A program made the translations under genes and the position numbers. Source: Paucibacter aquatile (GTDB taxonomy: Bacteria; Pseudomonadota; Gammaproteobacteria; Burkholderiales; Burkholderiaceae_C). Taken from it: 64,000 nt of DNA. The notes beneath the pieces were generated by a model. That model saw only the letters and a program-made list of their open reading frames with translations. It ran no database searches and was not told where the DNA came from. The stretch covers positions 372,001-436,000 of the forward strand of contig NZ_POSP01000004.1 of NCBI RefSeq assembly GCF_002885975.1. The letters run 5' to 3'. Shown here in pieces: positions 61,140 through 64,000 of this stretch. The stretch's first letter is position 1; each line of letters begins with the position of its first letter.

Positions 61140-61832
61140 ATGAGCCGACCTCCGATTCTTGACCCCCGCGCCGTGCCAGTCAGCGGCGTGGATGCCCATC
61201 TGCCGCCGGTCGATCCCTTGCGCCTTCAGGCCGAAGCCTTGCGCCAGCGCTTTGCCTCATCGCCGACGTGGCAGCCGGAGCATGCCGGAGATGGGGGCGC
61301 CCCGGGTTTCGCCGAGCGCAGCCCAGCGGCGGCGGCCGTGCTTCTGCCTCTGGTCGAGCGCCCGGACGGTTTGCAGTTGCTGTTGACGCGGCGCACCGAC
61401 CATCTGCGCCACCACGCCGGCCAGATCAGCCTGCCGGGCGGCAAGACCGAACCCGACGATGCCGGTCCGGTGGTCACCGCCCTGCGCGAAGCCGAGGAGG
61501 AGATCGGGCTGCTCAGCGCTCACATCGAGGTGCTGGGCAGTTTGCCGATCTACACCACGGTCACTTCTTTTCAGGTGACGCCCGTGGTGGCCCTGGTGCA
61601 GCCCGGTTTTGATCTGCGTCTGGACCCCGGCGAAGTGGCCGAGGTGTTCGAGGTGCCGCTGCAGTTTCTGATGACGCCGGCGCACCATCGCCGGCATGTG
61701 TTCGTCTACGCCGGCGGGCAGCGCCAGTTCTTGTCCATGCCCTGGGGCGGGCATGCCGGCGAGCGCGATGACTTCATCTGGGGCGCCACCGCCGCGATCT
61801 TGCGCAACTTCTACCGCTTCCTCTCAGCCTGA
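61140..61832 (+). CDS. NUDIX hydrolase, CoA pyrophosphatase-like
   Basis: The 230-residue protein has the NUDIX box as GGKTEPDDAGPVVTALREAE followed by EEIGL, preceded by HHAGQISLPGGK, the UPF0035 motif typical of CoA pyrophosphatases (NudL/YeaB type). It would cleave CoA to phosphopantetheine and 3',5'-ADP. The ATG at 61140 is chosen because the frame upstream runs into the terminator. Confidence 0.9.
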   Translation: MSRPPILDPRAVPVSGVDAHLPPVDPLRLQAEALRQRFASSPTWQPEHAGDGGAPGFAERSPAAAAVLLPLVERPDGLQLLLTRRTDHLRHHAGQISLPGGKTEPDDAGPVVTALREAEEEIGLLSAHIEVLGSLPIYTTVTSFQVTPVVALVQPGFDLRLDPGEVAEVFEVPLQFLMTPAHHRRHVFVYAGGQRQFLSMPWGGHAGERDDFIWGATAAILRNFYRFLSA

Positions 61833-61860
61833 GCGGTGGCGCCCGCTATCATCCCGGCCC

Positions 61861-62850
61861 ATGAACTTCTTCGCGGTCCTCCTGGCATTGCTGTGTGAAC
61901 AGCTCAAACCTCTCCGCCACGGCAATGGCATCCATCAAAGCGTGATCGCCTGGGTGCGCTGGACCGGTCGCAACTTCGATGCCGGCGACGAGCACCACGC
62001 CACCGTGGTCTGGTCCATCACCGCCCTGGGGCCGGCCCTGCTGACCACGGCGATCTACCTGGCTGTGCACCATTTCAGCGTCATCCTGGCGCTGGCCCTC
62101 GATGTGGTGGTGCTCTACCTGACCCTGGGCTTCCGCCAGTTCAGTCATTACTTCACCGACATCCGTGACGCGCTCGAGCGCGGCGATGACAACGAGGCCC
62201 GGCGCCTGCTGTCCGAATGGCGCCATCTGGACGCCAGTGAATTGCCGCGCACCGAGCTGGTCCGCCATGCCATCGAGCACTCGCTGCTGGCCGCGCATCG
62301 CCATGTGTTTGGCGTGTTCTTCTGGTTCGTCGTGCTGTCCACGGTCGGGCTGGGCCCGGCCGGCGCGGTGCTGTACCGCATGGCCGAATTCGCCAGCCGC
62401 TACTGGGCCTTCAAGAGCCGCACGCTGGATGCGCCGACCAATGAACGCCTGATGCTGCTCTCGCGCCGCCTGTTCGGTTGGATCGATTACCTGCCGGCAC
62501 GTTTCACCGCCACCGGCTTCACCATCGTCGGCAATTTCGAAGAAGCGGTGAATGGCTGGCGCCGCGATGCCGGGCTCTGGCTGCATCCCAACGAAGGCAT
62601 CATCCTGGCCTCGGCCGCCGGCGCGCTGGGCTTGCAGCTGGGCGGCGTGGCCGCACCGGGCGTGACGCCCGATCGCAGCAAGACCTTCGAAGCCGGCGTG
62701 GATGCCGACGCCACCCGCGCCGAGGGCAGCACGCCCGGGCAGCCGGCCCAGCTGGGCCATCTGCAAAGCGTGGTCGGCCTGATCTGGCGCTCGGTGGTCT
62801 TGTGGATGCTGCTGCTGGCCTTGCTGACCCTGGCCAATTTGGTCGGCTGA
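61861..62850 (+). CDS. CobD/CbiB family membrane protein
   Basis: The 329-residue protein has several membrane segments and CobD/CbiB-like segments: LTLGFRQFSHYFTDIRDALE, FFWFVVLSTVGLGPAGAVLYRM and LFGWIDYLPARFTATGFTIVG. CobD/CbiB amidates cobyric acid with aminopropanol. Shorter stand-alone members are common in betaproteobacteria without nearby cobalamin genes, as here, so a role in cobalamin synthesis is uncertain. Confidence 0.82.
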   Translation: MNFFAVLLALLCEQLKPLRHGNGIHQSVIAWVRWTGRNFDAGDEHHATVVWSITALGPALLTTAIYLAVHHFSVILALALDVVVLYLTLGFRQFSHYFTDIRDALERGDDNEARRLLSEWRHLDASELPRTELVRHAIEHSLLAAHRHVFGVFFWFVVLSTVGLGPAGAVLYRMAEFASRYWAFKSRTLDAPTNERLMLLSRRLFGWIDYLPARFTATGFTIVGNFEEAVNGWRRDAGLWLHPNEGIILASAAGALGLQLGGVAAPGVTPDRSKTFEAGVDADATRAEGSTPGQPAQLGHLQSVVGLIWRSVVLWMLLLALLTLANLVG

Positions 62851-62988
62851 CAGGCGCCTGCCGCAGTTCTAGCGCGGGTTTGGCTGGTGTTTTGGGCTTG
62901 ATTTCGGCGATTGCCTTGTCGGCACGGCGAGATGATTGGGCAAGACCTCCGCTCACGCATTAAAGTGGAAGTATTCAAGTTGCGTGAA

Positions 62989-63009
62989 GGATTGGTCGAA
63001 ATCCAATCC
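62989..63009. promoter_or_regulatory. Inverted repeat upstream of the EF-hand gene
   Basis: GGATTGG-TCGAAAT-CCAATCC is a perfect 7-7-7 inverted repeat 91 bp before the start codon at 63100. It may be an operator or leader hairpin. Confidence 0.4.
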
Positions 63010-63099
63010 ATGTACTGGTCGGCCAGTGGCTTTGCGGCGTGATGCCGCCTCCGCTGACAGTGGGCCAGCCCTGCAAAGTCTCTCTCGCGGAGGTTTGCC

Positions 63100-63777
63100 A
63101 TGATCAACTCAGTCGCCAGCCAAAACGAAGTCGCCAGCGCTTCCATCGTTGCGCCCGCTCGTTTCAGTGCCAACACCAGCAGCAGCGCCGAGCTGCAATC
63201 ACGCAAGGCCTTGCCCACCAAGCAAGCACCTCTGCCGGCTGAACCCGAATCGGCCGTGGTGGAAATCTCTAGCGAGGGCGCCCGTCGAGCCCAAGCGGCA
63301 CCTGCGCAAGCAGCGCCAATTCAGGCCACGGCTGTACCGGTTGCCCAGGTGCGCCCCGAGCCGCTGCCTGGCCCCCTGCCGCCAAGCAACTCGGGTGCCG
63401 ACCCAACCGGCAGGAAGCCGCGCGTGGTGGAGGCCTCACCGGATCGCAGCGAAACCCCAATCAGCCTGCCCCCCGATACGCCGGCACCGGCTGCTCAGCT
63501 GGCAACATCGGCCACGGGCAACAGTGCGGCCGCAGTGCAGAGCAGCGGTGTCGCACCGACTGATCAAGGTCTGAGCAGCGCTCAGTTCGAAGATGCCGAT
63601 ACCAACCAGGACGGCACCATCGATGTGATGGAGCGCAAGATCTACGATTTTTCCTACCCGACCTTGGATGGAAAGGCGTCCAGCGCCGCAGAGAGCAGTT
63701 TGGAAGCCAGTCGGCGCCAGAATCTGGCCGAACTGCGGGCCTACGAAGCGGTGGCCCGCAGCGGACGCAATCTCTGA
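63100..63777 (+). CDS. Ala/Pro-rich protein with one EF-hand loop
   Basis: I do not recognise the 225-residue protein as a whole. Residues 1-160 are Ala/Pro/Ser-rich and probably disordered, with no signal peptide. Near residue 168 a canonical 12-residue EF-hand loop DTNQDGTIDVME appears, followed by a short helix region, so calcium binding is likely. The C-terminal part (SLEASRRQNLAELRAYEAVAR) is probably helical. GGAGG lies six bases upstream of the ATG. It is flanked by an inverted repeat and a terminator and appears monocistronic. Confidence 0.75.
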   Translation: MINSVASQNEVASASIVAPARFSANTSSSAELQSRKALPTKQAPLPAEPESAVVEISSEGARRAQAAPAQAAPIQATAVPVAQVRPEPLPGPLPPSNSGADPTGRKPRVVEASPDRSETPISLPPDTPAPAAQLATSATGNSAAAVQSSGVAPTDQGLSSAQFEDADTNQDGTIDVMERKIYDFSYPTLDGKASSAAESSLEASRRQNLAELRAYEAVARSGRNL

Positions 63778-63798
63778 ACCTTGCCCGGAGCTGCCATA

Positions 63799-63825
63799 AA
63801 AAAGGCCCGCAGACGCGGGCCTTTT
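63799..63825 (+). terminator. Rho-independent terminator between convergent genes
   Basis: AAAAGGCCCGC, loop AGAC, GCGGGCCTTTT is symmetric and can serve both the EF-hand gene and the convergent Tim44-like gene. Confidence 0.85.
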
Positions 63826-63878
63826 GCTTGCCGCAGGCCCCTGCCGTTCAACGGCCGGGCCAACGGAGTTCGGCCGAT

Positions 63879-64000
63879 TCAAGCCGTAGCTTGAATGCCT
63901 GCAATCGCCCACTCGCGGCTTTCGTCCAGCGGGCGCACCAGATGCCAGACTTCATCGAAGTTCTCGGCAGCGGCCTCGCTTTGCTCGCGGATCAGGCCCC
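63879..64000 (-). CDS. Tim44-like domain protein, C-terminal end only
   Basis: The last 40 codons are visible on the minus strand, entering from the right edge. They read NFDEVWHLVRPLDESREWAIAGIQ and stop shortly after, matching the end of bacterial Tim44-like domain proteins (a Trp-His-x-x-R/K-P segment and a final W-x-I-A-G/A-I-Q strand). These are usually membrane-associated with a Gly-rich linker, but that part is outside the window. Confidence 0.65.
   Translation of the reverse strand, partial: GLIREQSEAAAENFDEVWHLVRPLDESREWAIAGIQATA

Overview
The window looks like chromosome of a GC-rich betaproteobacterium of the order Burkholderiales, probably near Roseateles, Rubrivivax or Pelomonas. 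The evidence is gene order (murJ-sirB1-hda-HAD-pcnB-folK, rpsP-rimM-trmD-rplS, DUF3579-argD-argF), a PEP-CTERM protein, and very high third-position GC in most genes. The assignment is inferred from recognised protein families and was not tested by any search.

Positions 1-38 kb form a starch/maltodextrin/glycogen island. It starts with the 3' part of a TonB-dependent receptor and a Tat-type S9 peptidase, then a nitroreductase-like protein and a PAS-GGDEF diguanylate cyclase. On the minus strand follows a tightly overlapping block: malK-malE-malF-malG and a secreted GH13 enzyme, then (about 100 bp on) a LytS-type histidine kinase, a second kinase-like protein that has lost its catalytic residues, and a LytTR response regulator. 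Divergent from malK run glgP, glgB, an exported esterase, glgX and malQ. At 31.4-38 kb lie three more exported GH13 enzymes: a cyclomaltodextrinase-like protein, an alpha-amylase and a pullulanase. Together these suggest outer-membrane uptake, periplasmic hydrolysis and debranching, MalEFGK import and cytoplasmic conversion by MalQ, GlgP and GlgX. The malK/glgP and amylase/pullulanase intergenic regions share a GTAG-N5-CTAC palindrome, a candidate common operator.

Positions 26.2-29.3 kb interrupt this island. The stretch is AT-richer and holds inverted and direct copies of a 17-bp sequence, a truncated GNAT acetyltransferase cut at one repeat arm, two unrecognised genes, and a degenerate duplicate of the malQ 3' end. 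It looks like an old insertion and duplication scar. A PEP-CTERM protein and a CPA2-type antiporter follow.

Positions 38-50 kb hold mgsA, a hydroxypyruvate-isomerase-like gene, a TPR lipoprotein, a YkgJ-type cysteine-cluster protein, a Ser/Thr kinase fused to a universal stress domain, a phosphoesterase, a periplasmic binding protein, argF and argD, a DUF3579 protein, an M14-type metallopeptidase and an alpha/beta hydrolase. The last roughly 60 bp of argF are repeated twice more just downstream of it.

Positions 50-64 kb are conserved housekeeping: rpsT, murJ, sirB1-like, hda, a HAD hydrolase, pcnB, folK, small membrane proteins, rpsP-rimM-trmD-rplS, a NUDIX CoA pyrophosphatase, a CobD/CbiB-like protein, an EF-hand protein, and the 3' end of a Tim44-like gene at the right edge. 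I saw no tRNA, rRNA, CRISPR array or intact transposase.
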